Positions 44,244-51,396 of a DNA stretch of 64,000 bases are shown in pieces. The translations under genes were made by a program, and so were the position numbers. The stretch comes from UBA1941 sp046329555 (lineage in GTDB: Bacteria > Bacteroidota > Bacteroidia > Chitinophagales > LD1). The first letter of the stretch is position 1. Each line of letters starts with the position of its first letter. The stretch spans positions 62,001 through 126,000 of the forward strand of contig JAXLUK010000003.1 of NCBI GenBank assembly GCA_046329555.1, read 5' to 3'. Below the pieces are notes generated by a model. It worked only from the letters and a program-made list of their open reading frames with translations, was not told where the DNA came from and did no database searches.

Positions 44244-44275
44244 CAAAGGTAAACATTATTTCCGGAAAAACAAAA
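44244..44275 (-). promoter_or_regulatory. Promoter of the rplE-secY-map operon
   Basis: On the minus strand, TTTTG (44275-44271), a 19-nt spacer, then TACCTTTG (44251-44244). This is a full match to the Bacteroidota consensus. It shows that the operon starts at rplE in this genome. Confidence 0.8.
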
Positions 44276-44329
44276 CCGGATTTCATTTTAATGGTTTTGC
44301 GCAGTTAATCTCCATTAGAAATGATGATG

Positions 44330-44445
44330 GCGCGCCCTGCGGGCCGGGCCTTTCAGGGGTTCGCTTCGCTGCCGTGCTCCGGCTCCGTTTCACTTCGCCT
44401 GCGCACCCACCCAATACATTGGGTGGCCCTTCCAGTCCCTCGCGC
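44330..44445. repeat. GC-rich palindromic element (probable dispersed repeat)
   Basis: GCGCG (44330-44334) and CGCGC (44441-44445) can close an outer stem. Inside are a GCCC-TGC-GGGC hairpin (44334-44344) and a CCACCCAA-TACA-TTGGGTGG hairpin (44407-44426), ending with CCAGTCCCTCGCGC. This layered structure suggests an RNA- or DNA-level repeat unit. Copy number cannot be tested in one window. Confidence 0.5.
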
Positions 44446-44560
44446 TTGGCGCCTCCCGGGCCAGGTTCCGCATAATAGCCACTTCCCCGTCCCTTGCTTC
44501 AACATCCGCTGAATCGCTAACCAAAGGCGGAAGTAAACGTGGGATTGGGAGTTTTAGAAA

Positions 44561-44583
44561 AGCTGCGGTTGGCAACCGCAGCT
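44561..44583. terminator. Perfect 10-bp hairpin, terminator-like
   Basis: AGCTGCGGTT - GGC - AACCGCAGCT. On the minus strand it is followed by TTTTCT, so it could end minus-strand transcription; on the plus strand ACTTTTCC follows. No gene clearly needs it, so it may belong to the repeat region. Confidence 0.4.
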
Positions 44584-44644
44584 ACTTTTCCCCGCGATAT
44601 TGCGCCACCCCAGCTCGCGGTATCAGCAAACTTTTCATTTTTTT

Positions 44645-44704
44645 CTCTTCGAATTTCGCGAATCGAAGAGTCGAATAATCGATATTAGTCGATTAATCGA
44701 TATT
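44645..44704. repeat. AT-rich palindromes and 11-bp direct repeat
   Basis: CTCTTCGA / TCGAAGAG inverted repeat (44645-44670) encloses TTCGCGAA. It is followed by two copies of TAATCGATATT (44676-44686 and 44694-44704) whose starts are 18 bp apart, each containing the palindrome ATCGAT. It may be a protein-binding site; no match is known to me. Confidence 0.45.
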
Positions 44705-44828
44705 CAAGGCCATGAACCACCGGGGCCTGCTACGCTTTGAAGCTACGGCGCCAGCGCGCGGCATCATAAAGCGCTGGATACGGCGCCGTGCGGCCGGGAT
44801 GCGGCGGGCGGCCGAGGTACGAGGCCGG

Positions 44829-44876
44829 TGCGCATCCGCCATCGGCGGAGCGCACGGAAGCCCGCCGGTGGCGGGC
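44829..44876. repeat. Two adjacent GC-rich stem-loops
   Basis: TGCGC-CCGCC-ATC-GGCGG-GCGCA (44829-44854, with small bulges) and GCCCGCC-GGT-GGCGGGC (44860-44876, perfect 7-bp stem). They sit just upstream of prfB in the second GC-rich block. Confidence 0.5.
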
Positions 44877-44971
44877 GTACCCCAAAGCCAGCCCGGTGCC
44901 GCAGCGAAGCGAAGGCAGCCGCCCTAATCTCATTTTATTTCGGCTATTTTCGCGCCTCAATTTTTAACGAC

Positions 44972-46060
44972 GTGACGAACGAACATCTGGCCGCACTGCG
45001 CGAGCGCATCGAGAATTTGGGCCGGTTCCTGAACATAGAAGAACGCCAGCTGAAAGTGCAGCAGGATGAAGCCACTACCCTGCACCCCGACTTTTGGAAC
45101 GACCCCAAAAAGGCCGAGGAAATTTTAAAGGAAATTAAGCTGCATAAAATCTGGATTGCCGATTATCAAAAAGCCCTGAGCGCCTGGGAAGATGCCAAGG
45201 TGCTGCGCGAGTTTTTTGAGGCGGGTGAAGACGTGGAAGACGACCTGAAAACGCAATACCAAAACGCCCTGGAAGCCGTTGATGAATTAGAATTCAAATC
45301 GACGTTGGACCAGAAGGAGGATGCGCTCTCGGCCATCCTGGAAATCAATGCCGGCGCGGGCGGCACCGAAAGTTGCGACTGGGCCTCGATGCTGATGCGG
45401 ATGTATGTGATGTGGGCCGAAAAACACGGCTTTAAAATTCAGGAAGCTGAGCGCACCGACGATGATGTGGCCGGCATCCGCTCGGTTTCGCTGGAAATTA
45501 CCGGCGAGTTTGTTTATGGCTTTCTGAAAGGCGAAAACGGCGTGCACCGGTTGGTGCGTATTTCGCCCTTTAATGCTCAAGGGAAGCGACAAACCTCATT
45601 CGCTTCGGTGTTTGTTTACCCGATTATTGACGATACTATCGAAATTAATTTGCCGGCATCGGACCTGGAATGGGATACGTTTAGAAGTAGCGGTGCGGGT
45701 GGCCAGAACGTGAACAAGGTAGAAACAGCGGTTCGGGTAAAACACCTGCCTACAGGCGTGGTGGTAACCTGCCAGATTACGCGGTCGCAACACGACAACC
45801 GCGAGCGGGCGCTGCAGATGCTAAAATCGAAACTCTATGAAATGGAGTTAGAGAAACGCTATGAAGAGCGCGATAAACTGGAAGGCACGAAGCTGAAGAT
45901 TGAATGGGGCTCGCAAATCAGAAACTATGTATTGCATCCGTACAAGTTGATTAAAGACACGCGCAGTGGTTACGAAGTATCCAACATTCAGCCGGTGCTG
46001 GATGGTAATTTAGATGAATTCATTAAGGCGTATCTGTTGCACGCCACCAAGAAAGTATAA
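44972..46060 (+). CDS. prfB: Peptide chain release factor 2
   Basis: A 362-residue RF2 recognising UAA and UGA. The anticodon-like tripeptide SPF is at 198-200 (VRISPFNAQGKRQ) and the catalytic GGQ at 243-245 (SSGAGGQNVNKVETAV). A GTG start at 44972 (TNEHLAALRERI) is chosen; the frame is open further upstream but those residues come from the GC-rich repeat block. No in-frame UGA occurs near residue 20-25, so expression does not use the usual programmed +1 frameshift. A strong terminator follows. Confidence 0.94.
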   Translation: MTNEHLAALRERIENLGRFLNIEERQLKVQQDEATTLHPDFWNDPKKAEEILKEIKLHKIWIADYQKALSAWEDAKVLREFFEAGEDVEDDLKTQYQNALEAVDELEFKSTLDQKEDALSAILEINAGAGGTESCDWASMLMRMYVMWAEKHGFKIQEAERTDDDVAGIRSVSLEITGEFVYGFLKGENGVHRLVRISPFNAQGKRQTSFASVFVYPIIDDTIEINLPASDLEWDTFRSSGAGGQNVNKVETAVRVKHLPTGVVVTCQITRSQHDNRERALQMLKSKLYEMELEKRYEERDKLEGTKLKIEWGSQIRNYVLHPYKLIKDTRSGYEVSNIQPVLDGNLDEFIKAYLLHATKKV

Positions 46061-46065
46061 AAAAG

Positions 46066-46095
46066 AAACGGCGAGCCTGAGGCTCGCCGTTTTGA
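46066..46095. terminator. Rho-independent terminator of prfB (bidirectional)
   Basis: Perfect 12-bp stem AAACGGCGAGCC / GGCTCGCCGTTT with loop TGA and flanking A/T runs, located between prfB and the convergent barrel gene. Confidence 0.88.
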
Positions 46096-46112
46096 TAATT
46101 CGACCTTGCGTT

Positions 46113-47048
46113 TTAGAATCCGAAAGCCACTTTCAGGCCCGGGAAGGCCAGAAAATCGGTACCGCGGGTAGTTCCCGAAAACACCCGGTTACCCATATCG
46201 TCGTAATAGTATTCATCATTGCGGAAGCGGTTGGTTTTGAAGTCCCAATTCAGTGATAAGCGCACATTAAATCGGTGGGCGGTTTGAATTTTCACACCCA
46301 ATCCGAATCCGCCCATAATACCGCCGTAGTTGCGGGCAACTGTTAGATCGTCGTAATAGCTAAATGGTAAAAACTGGCCGCCGCTACGATTTAAGCTAAA
46401 GGCATAGCCCAATTCAAAATTATAGAACGGTGTAACGCGGCGTTTGAGGATATCGCCGGTGTAGGACAGGAAAATGGGCGCGTATAAACCTTGATAGCGG
46501 CTTTGAATGCCGTTTCTGTTCAAGAACCGTCCGCCGAATGATTCGTTTACGGCATAATAAACGCCATCTAAACCAACACCAATACCAAATTGTGCGAATC
46601 GGCCGGCGCGGTAGCCGTTAATAACCCTAAAGCCCATTTGACCTATTTCCGGAGCAATTTGCACTTGCAGGAAGTAACCCCGGCGTTTGTAGTAAAAGGG
46701 TTTAGATTGTCCTCCGGGCTGATCCATGTGCATACAGCCTGGTTTACCAGCGTCCATGCAGCCGTGTGAGCCCTGTCCGGGCATTGGCGGTGGCATTTGT
46801 CCTGGTGGCGGCGGCGGCGGCATCAACTTTTCTTCCTTGGAAATTTTCAGAATATCGCCCATGGCTACGGTAAATACGTTGCCGCCAATGGTTTTGATTT
46901 TGATATCCTGATTCGGTACTTGTTCGATGATGGTTCCGCGGTAGATATTGCCATTTTTGACATACACCACTTCTTCCAGTTCACCCTGCGCCCATAGTGA
47001 TCCGGTTAAACCGGCTGCGAACATCAGGGATAGAAAAATCTTCTTCAT
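46113..47048 (-). CDS. Outer-membrane protein with Pro-rich and Met/His/Cys segment
   Basis: A 311-residue protein. Signal peptide ends GSLWAQ. Residues about 22-75 form a small beta domain (VYVKNGNIYRGTIIEQVPNQDIKIKT). A proline run (MPPPPPPGQMPPPMPGQG) leads to GSHGCMDAGKPGCMHMDQPGG, rich in His, Cys and Met. The rest is a beta-barrel (ending LKVAFGF). The segment looks able to bind a soft metal, but function is unknown. It precedes purE by strand orientation only and has its own upstream region. Confidence 0.72.
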   Translation of the reverse strand: MKKIFLSLMFAAGLTGSLWAQGELEEVVYVKNGNIYRGTIIEQVPNQDIKIKTIGGNVFTVAMGDILKISKEEKLMPPPPPPGQMPPPMPGQGSHGCMDAGKPGCMHMDQPGGQSKPFYYKRRGYFLQVQIAPEIGQMGFRVINGYRAGRFAQFGIGVGLDGVYYAVNESFGGRFLNRNGIQSRYQGLYAPIFLSYTGDILKRRVTPFYNFELGYAFSLNRSGGQFLPFSYYDDLTVARNYGGIMGGFGLGVKIQTAHRFNVRLSLNWDFKTNRFRNDEYYYDDMGNRVFSGTTRGTDFLAFPGLKVAFGF

Positions 47049-47106
47049 ACTATGAATTTGAGCGTAAACGTACGATAACTTCTTTTATTGCGCCAGCCGC
47101 CAGTTG

Positions 47107-47619
47107 TTAACATTTCTCATCGAAAGTATTGGGAAAACCGGCAATGCGCACTTCTCGTACCGAATCTAACACCTTATCGGCCAGCTTTGTTTTGAAGACC
47201 TCCAGTTTTTGAGCCAATTCAGGCTGGTTGACAGCCAGTAACTGCACCGCCAGAATGCCGGCGTTTCGGGCGCCGTTGAGCGCTACGGTAGCAACCGGCA
47301 CCCCTGAAGGCATTTGCAGGATAGATAAGATAGAGTCCCATCCATCGATGGAATTGGATGATTTGACCGGCACGCCGATTACCGGCACAATGGTAGCTGC
47401 TGCCAGCATGCCCGGCAAATGGGCAGCGCCGCCGGCGCCGGCTATAATGGCCTTAATTCCGCGCTGGCGGGCGGTGGCGGCGTATTGCATCAGGCGGTCG
47501 GGGGTTCGGTGCGCGCTCACAATGGTGAGTTCAAAGGGAACATCAAATTCGCGGCAAACTTCGGCGGCCTCGCTCATCACCTTCAAATCACTTTCGCTGC
47601 CCATTACAATTCCTATCAT
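47107..47619 (-). CDS. purE: N5-carboxyaminoimidazole ribonucleotide mutase, PurE
   Basis: A 170-residue class I PurE, converting N5-CAIR to CAIR in purine synthesis. It shows MGSESDLKVMSEA, SAHRTPDRL (catalytic His) and GAGGAAHLPGM near the CAIR-binding loop, and GVPVKSS. No purK is adjacent in this window. Confidence 0.96.
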   Translation of the reverse strand: MIGIVMGSESDLKVMSEAAEVCREFDVPFELTIVSAHRTPDRLMQYAATARQRGIKAIIAGAGGAAHLPGMLAAATIVPVIGVPVKSSNSIDGWDSILSILQMPSGVPVATVALNGARNAGILAVQLLAVNQPELAQKLEVFKTKLADKVLDSVREVRIAGFPNTFDEKC

Positions 47620-47702
47620 ACTTACTGATTACGCCATAAAAGTAGCATTTGTGAAACAAACGGCACCAGGTTACGTATGACTAACAATCAAAATAAGTTA
47701 AC

Positions 47703-48383
47703 ATGAAAAATTTGGCCTTAGCCACGCTGCTCAGCGCCGGTTTATTGACGGCACAAGCCGTTACGGTATCAGAACATATTGTAAAGCCGAAAGAGAATTT
47801 GTTTCGGATAGCGTTGACGTATAATACTACAGTTCAGGAATTACTGGCTGCCAACCCGGCCATTAAGGAGAAAGATTTAAAGGTGGGCACGCAGTTGAAA
47901 GTTCCTGCCAATACCAAGTTCAGGGATGCCCGGATGGTGGCGCGGTTGCTGTCGAATCCGCCACAGGAGCAGGAGGCGCCGCAGGAGGATATTTTCAATA
48001 ATCAGGCTGATCACAAAACAGGCATGACTGAGGCTCCGGCTACGGCCGCTGCTTCTGAAGAAACGCAGGAAGCCAGTGAGGTAGCGGCTACATCATCGGC
48101 CACCCAGTACGAAACCCAGGAATTACGCGACAGGTACAATGAGTTAAAAAAACTGGAAATGGGAAATGCCCATATTCGGGTGGTTGATGTGAATACCGTA
48201 AAAGTTGATCCGATGGCCAATTATCTGGATACGTTCAGAATGCTGAATGAGACCTTGAATGGCAATCAGGTGATGGTAGTTAATCTGCAGATTGTGATGA
48301 AAGACGGCAATACCATCAATTTGACGAATCCGGAAGAACAACGCCGGTTTATCAGTCAGATGGCCACGGGGGCGGCTAATTAG
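47703..48383 (+). CDS. Secreted LysM-domain protein
   Basis: A 226-residue protein: signal peptide MKNLALATLLSAGLLTAQA, one LysM domain (about 24-72; HIVKPKENLFRIALTYNTTVQELLAANP, LKVGTQLKVP). The rest is an acidic, Ala/Glu/Thr-rich linker and a C-terminal soluble part (VVDVNTVKVDPMANYLDTF). It probably binds peptidoglycan. No catalytic domain is evident. rpmE2 follows with its own promoter. Confidence 0.85.
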   Translation: MKNLALATLLSAGLLTAQAVTVSEHIVKPKENLFRIALTYNTTVQELLAANPAIKEKDLKVGTQLKVPANTKFRDARMVARLLSNPPQEQEAPQEDIFNNQADHKTGMTEAPATAAASEETQEASEVAATSSATQYETQELRDRYNELKKLEMGNAHIRVVDVNTVKVDPMANYLDTFRMLNETLNGNQVMVVNLQIVMKDGNTINLTNPEEQRRFISQMATGAAN

Positions 48384-48384
48384 T

Positions 48385-48414
48385 TTTGTTGTTTGAAGGA
48401 AAAAACTATCTTTG
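48385..48414 (+). promoter_or_regulatory. Promoter of rpmE2
   Basis: TTTG at 48385-48388 (preceded by another T), an 18-nt spacer, then TATCTTTG at 48407-48414. The downstream TTTGCCGTCC and upstream AAAAAACTA are shared with the rpsT promoter. It overlaps the end of the LysM gene region. Confidence 0.78.
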
Positions 48415-48434
48415 CCGTCCGAAAAATTTAAGCG

Positions 48435-48680
48435 ATGAAAAAGGACATCCATCCATCAGAATACCGCACTGTAGTATTTAAAGACATTTCCTGCGATAAG
48501 TCATTCCTGACGCGTTCTGCAGCAAAGAGCAAAGAAACCGTAAAATGGGAAGACGGCAACGAATATCCGCTGATTAAAGTGGAAATTTCTAACGAGTCGC
48601 ACCCGTTTTTCACTGGTAAAATGAAGTTCGTAGATACGGCAGGTCGTATCGACAAGTTCAAGAAGAAATACGCGAAGTAA
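48435..48680 (+). CDS. rpmE2: 50S ribosomal protein bL31 type B
   Basis: An 81-residue bL31 with MKKDIHPSEYRTVVFKD and SHPFFTGKMKFVDTAGRIDKF. It lacks the zinc-binding CxxC pairs and so is the type B form, which in many bacteria is expressed during zinc limitation; in Bacteroidota it is often the only copy. It has its own promoter and terminator. Confidence 0.96.
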   Translation: MKKDIHPSEYRTVVFKDISCDKSFLTRSAAKSKETVKWEDGNEYPLIKVEISNESHPFFTGKMKFVDTAGRIDKFKKKYAK

Positions 48681-48697
48681 TCTTTCGCTAAGGCATA

Positions 48698-48733
48698 AAA
48701 AAAAAGCCCCCCGCTGAGCGAGGGGCTTTTTTA
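48698..48733 (+). terminator. Rho-independent terminator of rpmE2
   Basis: AAAAAGCCCC / GGGGCTTTTT ten-bp stem (48701-48710 with 48722-48731) followed by T and preceded by A runs. It lies 18 bp after the stop codon. Confidence 0.88.
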
Positions 48734-48741
48734 TTGACTAC

Positions 48742-48939
48742 AGGGCACCTTTAAAAACCTATCAAGGCGAAATGTTGGTCATATTTAGCAAGGGCGCAAC
48801 AGCCTAAAGGCTTGAAAATTTGATGTAATACATCGTTGCGCCTCATTTAGTTACAACATTTATGTAACTGCATTCGTTGCGCCTCCTTACACCAAATTTT
48901 CTGCGCATTTCACTCACGCTAGGTCTTTAGAGGTGCCCT
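48742..48939. mobile_element. MITE-like non-autonomous element with terminal inverted repeats
   Basis: A 198-bp element without coding capacity. Its ends form a 20-bp inverted repeat starting AGGGCACC (18 of 20 match). The interior has further inverted repeats (AAATTTGATGTAA with TTACACCAAATTT; GTTACA with TGTAAC) and a direct repeat CGTTGCGCCTC. A TA dinucleotide occurs close to both ends, but an exact target duplication is not certain. The right end reaches into the stop codon of the neighbouring minus-strand gene. No transposase is present in the window. Confidence 0.75.
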
Positions 48940-50227
48940 ATAAGATGGGATTATCGATGAAGTAGCGGACGTTGCCTGCGGCGTCTTTTGATCTTTCCTT
49001 CAATTGCTGAAACTCGTTCAGCCGGTCAGTAATCAGGAAGAACATATAATCATCAAAAATGATGCTCTTCTTTGAATCAGCAAATACATCGCCGGCATAG
49101 CTATTCAGCACGCTCACGTGTGTTTTATGGTTTTTGCTAAAATAGTAAGCCACACCGCGAAGCAAGGTATCTACGCCGCTTACAGAACCGCAGATACAAA
49201 ATGGATAGAGAATATTATCGGTAATTTTAAGGGAAGCCACCATTTTATACAGGCCTTTGGGATTTTCCAAAGTCAACATGAAGTAATCGCCCCAATTCAT
49301 GGCCACGCAGGCCGCTTCTATTTTCCCGTCGGCGCCCGGCAGCATCATCACCTTACTGGAAGCAGAGAATTTACGCAGGTTAGCCACCATCTTTAGAAAA
49401 CTCTCTTCAGCATGATACATCTGAAAAACGTAGTCTCGCTTCTGTTCCTGCATCAATGCAAACATTTCTTTTAATCGCGCTTCATCGGTGGTGATATCCA
49501 CTAACTTTTCATACGCATTTTTTTTTCTAATCAGGCGATTGATAACGGTATTGTTGCGAATTGGAAATCGCTCAAAATGTTTGTTGTATTTTTTTGAATT
49601 GGCCACCAACGCATCTACGATGGCCTGATTTTCTTTACCCATACTGGCGTAGGCGAAGTGGACGCCATAAACATCTACCAGGCTGTGTAACACCGAGAAG
49701 ATGCAGGTGAAGATTTTTTTTCTACGGTACACCTTCACGCCATTTTCAGAACGATCGCTAATGCGCAGCATGTTGTAATAAAAACCCTCCTGCTTCTCTC
49801 CTCTTATATCGCGGAATTCATAGATGTTTGCATGAATATACCCCACCAGCCAGTACTCACGCGGGGTGTTTGCCTGAGCTGGTTTGAGGTGTAGGGCTAC
49901 CACAACAATTGCCGAATCATTGATATCCTTTACGCTATTGGGGAAATCATGGAAGTAAGCCTGGAAGGATAGCTTACCCTGCCCCTTTTCATTTTGATGT
50001 TTTTCAGCTACTGAGATAACCTCGCGGCACTGCTGATAGAAGTAATCAGTGTTTTCGTTACATCCGAATTGCTTCAACAAGGTTCCGGCTTCGCCAATAT
50101 ACTTCATAGGAAAGGCCAGAATCAGTAAATCGCTATCTAGTAAATCTTCCGATTCGAAGGGAATTGTTTGATAATCAAAGGTTTCTACGGTTTTACCCGT
50201 GATATAGTGGTAGTCGCGATGTTTCAT
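48938..50227 (-). CDS. Unrecognised soluble protein of about 429 residues
   Basis: A long open frame without signal peptide, beginning MKHRDYHYITG at 50227; an ATG 21 bp upstream is possible. It has charged helices and strands (DSAIVVVALHLKPAQ, FSVLHSLVDVYGVHFAYASMGKENQ), with no motif I can assign. A central segment resembles an acyltransferase-like fold in outline only. Its stop TAG is partly made by the adjacent MITE-like element, so the C-terminus may have been changed by the insertion. Confidence 0.7.
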   Translation of the reverse strand: MKHRDYHYITGKTVETFDYQTIPFESEDLLDSDLLILAFPMKYIGEAGTLLKQFGCNENTDYFYQQCREVISVAEKHQNEKGQGKLSFQAYFHDFPNSVKDINDSAIVVVALHLKPAQANTPREYWLVGYIHANIYEFRDIRGEKQEGFYYNMLRISDRSENGVKVYRRKKIFTCIFSVLHSLVDVYGVHFAYASMGKENQAIVDALVANSKKYNKHFERFPIRNNTVINRLIRKKNAYEKLVDITTDEARLKEMFALMQEQKRDYVFQMYHAEESFLKMVANLRKFSASSKVMMLPGADGKIEAACVAMNWGDYFMLTLENPKGLYKMVASLKITDNILYPFCICGSVSGVDTLLRGVAYYFSKNHKTHVSVLNSYAGDVFADSKKSIIFDDYMFFLITDRLNEFQQLKERSKDAAGNVRYFIDNPIL

Positions 50228-50313
50228 TGCAGGTTGTTCAACGGACAAATAACGCCATTTACTGATAATTCACATTCATTTTAACAATTGGGGAAAATAT
50301 TTTTTGTTTAATG

Positions 50314-50344
50314 TTTTGAATTAAAAGTAAAACAACAATATTTG
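50314..50344 (+). promoter_or_regulatory. Promoter of the sigma-factor gene
   Basis: TTTTG (50314-50318), an 18-nt spacer, then AATATTTG (50337-50344), 7 of 8 matching TAnnTTTG. The leader to the ATG is about 71 nt. Confidence 0.6.
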
Positions 50345-50415
50345 CACCGTAGGGATGAATGAAGTTTTCAGGAAATTTTGTTTCATCTTTTAAAAAAACT
50401 AATTAAACATTTGTT

Positions 50416-50937
50416 ATGACAACATTAGATTTCTCCAACCATCTTCAAGCGTACACGCCGGTTTTGCGTCCATATGCCTTTAATCTGGTGAAGGATCGCG
50501 AAAAGACGAATGATTTGATTCAGGACACCCTTTACCGCGCCATGGCGAACAAAAGCAAGTTCACCGAGGGCACCAATATGAAAGCATGGCTGTTTACGAT
50601 CATGCGAAATATCTTCATCAACGATTACCGCAGAAGCCGAAAGCGTTTGGTGGTAAACGACAATAGCGAGCAGCAGCACCTTATCGTGAATGCGGGTCCA
50701 GTAGTGGGCAATCAGGGCGAGCGTACTTTTATGGCAGAAGAAATAGATCGCGCATTAAGGCAAGTTAGTGCCGAATTTACCGAACCGTTTATGATGTACT
50801 TCAACGGTTTCAAGTATCAGGAAATCGCAGAAAAACTGTCGTTGCCTTTAGGTACTGTGAAAAGCAGAATTTTCTTTGCCCGTAAAGAACTGCAGCGCCG
50901 GTTGAGAATGGCCGGAGTTCGGTTACACGACAACTAA
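50416..50937 (+). CDS. RNA polymerase sigma factor, ECF-type
   Basis: A 173-residue sigma-70 family protein. Region 2 (about 12-80) has VKDREKTNDLIQDTLYRAM and NMKAWLFTIMRNIFINDYRRSRK. Region 4 (about 110-165) ends in a helix-turn-helix: FKYQEIAEKLSLPLGTVKSR. No anti-sigma gene follows. The convergent gene overlaps its end by 4 bp. The two tandem membrane-anchored paralogs next to it are possible partners, but this is not supported by family knowledge. Confidence 0.92.
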   Translation: MTTLDFSNHLQAYTPVLRPYAFNLVKDREKTNDLIQDTLYRAMANKSKFTEGTNMKAWLFTIMRNIFINDYRRSRKRLVVNDNSEQQHLIVNAGPVVGNQGERTFMAEEIDRALRQVSAEFTEPFMMYFNGFKYQEIAEKLSLPLGTVKSRIFFARKELQRRLRMAGVRLHDN

Positions 50938-51386
50938 GGTCGTACGGGTATTTTGATTTCCTCTACTCCGGAACAGGTTCTAACATTTACTACCGTTGTA
51001 TCCGTTTTTAGCGGATTAATAACCATCACCCTATGTTTGGCGAATTGTTCACCCAAACGGAAATTCAGAAATTGAGCATTGCCTTGATTATCTGTATTTC
51101 CGTTAACAACAGTTTGCAATTCACCTCCGGGTAACACTTGTTGCACCACAATCTCTGAGCCCGCTAGTCCATTTATAGCATCACCGCCTGTTTTTTCGAA
51201 TACAGTAAATAGCGTGGTAAAGGTATTATTAGTATAACATGGCGGAATGGCATCATTCTGGTAAACAGTGTTAACGCCTTTTACTTGAATGGCTTCGAGC
51301 AAAGCCTTGATGCCAGCCGGTAATACAAAGAAGATTGAAAATCCGGCTAAGGCGGACACTACATATCCAATTTTGAAGTTTTTCAT
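50934..51386 (-). CDS. Membrane-anchored Ig-like protein (tandem paralog B)
   Basis: A 150-residue protein with an N-terminal hydrophobic anchor (IGYVVSALAGFSIFFVLPAGI) and an extracytoplasmic domain. It starts at IPPCYTN and ends with RVMVINPLKTDTTVVNVRTC and the short SGVEEIKIPV tail. It shares this whole C-terminal pattern with the gene 10 bp upstream, so the pair arose by duplication. Two conserved cysteines may form a disulfide. Function unknown. Confidence 0.75.
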   Translation of the reverse strand: MKNFKIGYVVSALAGFSIFFVLPAGIKALLEAIQVKGVNTVYQNDAIPPCYTNNTFTTLFTVFEKTGGDAINGLAGSEIVVQQVLPGGELQTVVNGNTDNQGNAQFLNFRLGEQFAKHRVMVINPLKTDTTVVNVRTCSGVEEIKIPVRP

Positions 51387-51396
51387 GTGTGGTATT

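Larger units (their letters stand above)
44276..44944. other. Long non-coding intergenic region with GC-rich structured blocks
   Basis: Between the rplE promoter and prfB no convincing gene is present. Two GC-rich blocks (about 44326-44465 and 44725-44925) full of short stem-loops flank an AT-rich block of palindromes (44645-44704). Frames crossing the region have repetitive Arg/Gly/Ala composition and overlap on both strands, so they are not treated as genes. It resembles clusters of intergenic repeats that I recall from other Bacteroidota, without a name I can cite. Confidence 0.7.

Noticed and set aside
44645..44704. Palindromic AT-rich island as a replication origin or dif site
   Set aside because: No DnaA-box cluster, dnaA or dnaN gene is nearby, and the sequence does not match a dif site that I know.
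44712..44960. Overlapping open frames on both strands in the GC-rich block upstream of prfB
   Set aside because: They have Arg/Gly/Ala-rich repetitive translations, overlap each other head to tail, and follow the stem-loop structure rather than codon usage of neighbours.
44828..44971. N-terminal extension of prfB from an ATG at 44828
   Set aside because: The extra 48 residues are translated GC-rich repeat sequence; RF2 homology begins at TNEHLAALRERI after the GTG at 44972.
47228..47680. 150-residue plus-strand frame over purE
   Set aside because: It is antisense to the well-supported purE gene and has no recognisable domain.
48701..48733. Hairpin after rpmE2 as part of the MITE
   Set aside because: It is a normal terminator; the element's inverted ends begin only at 48742.
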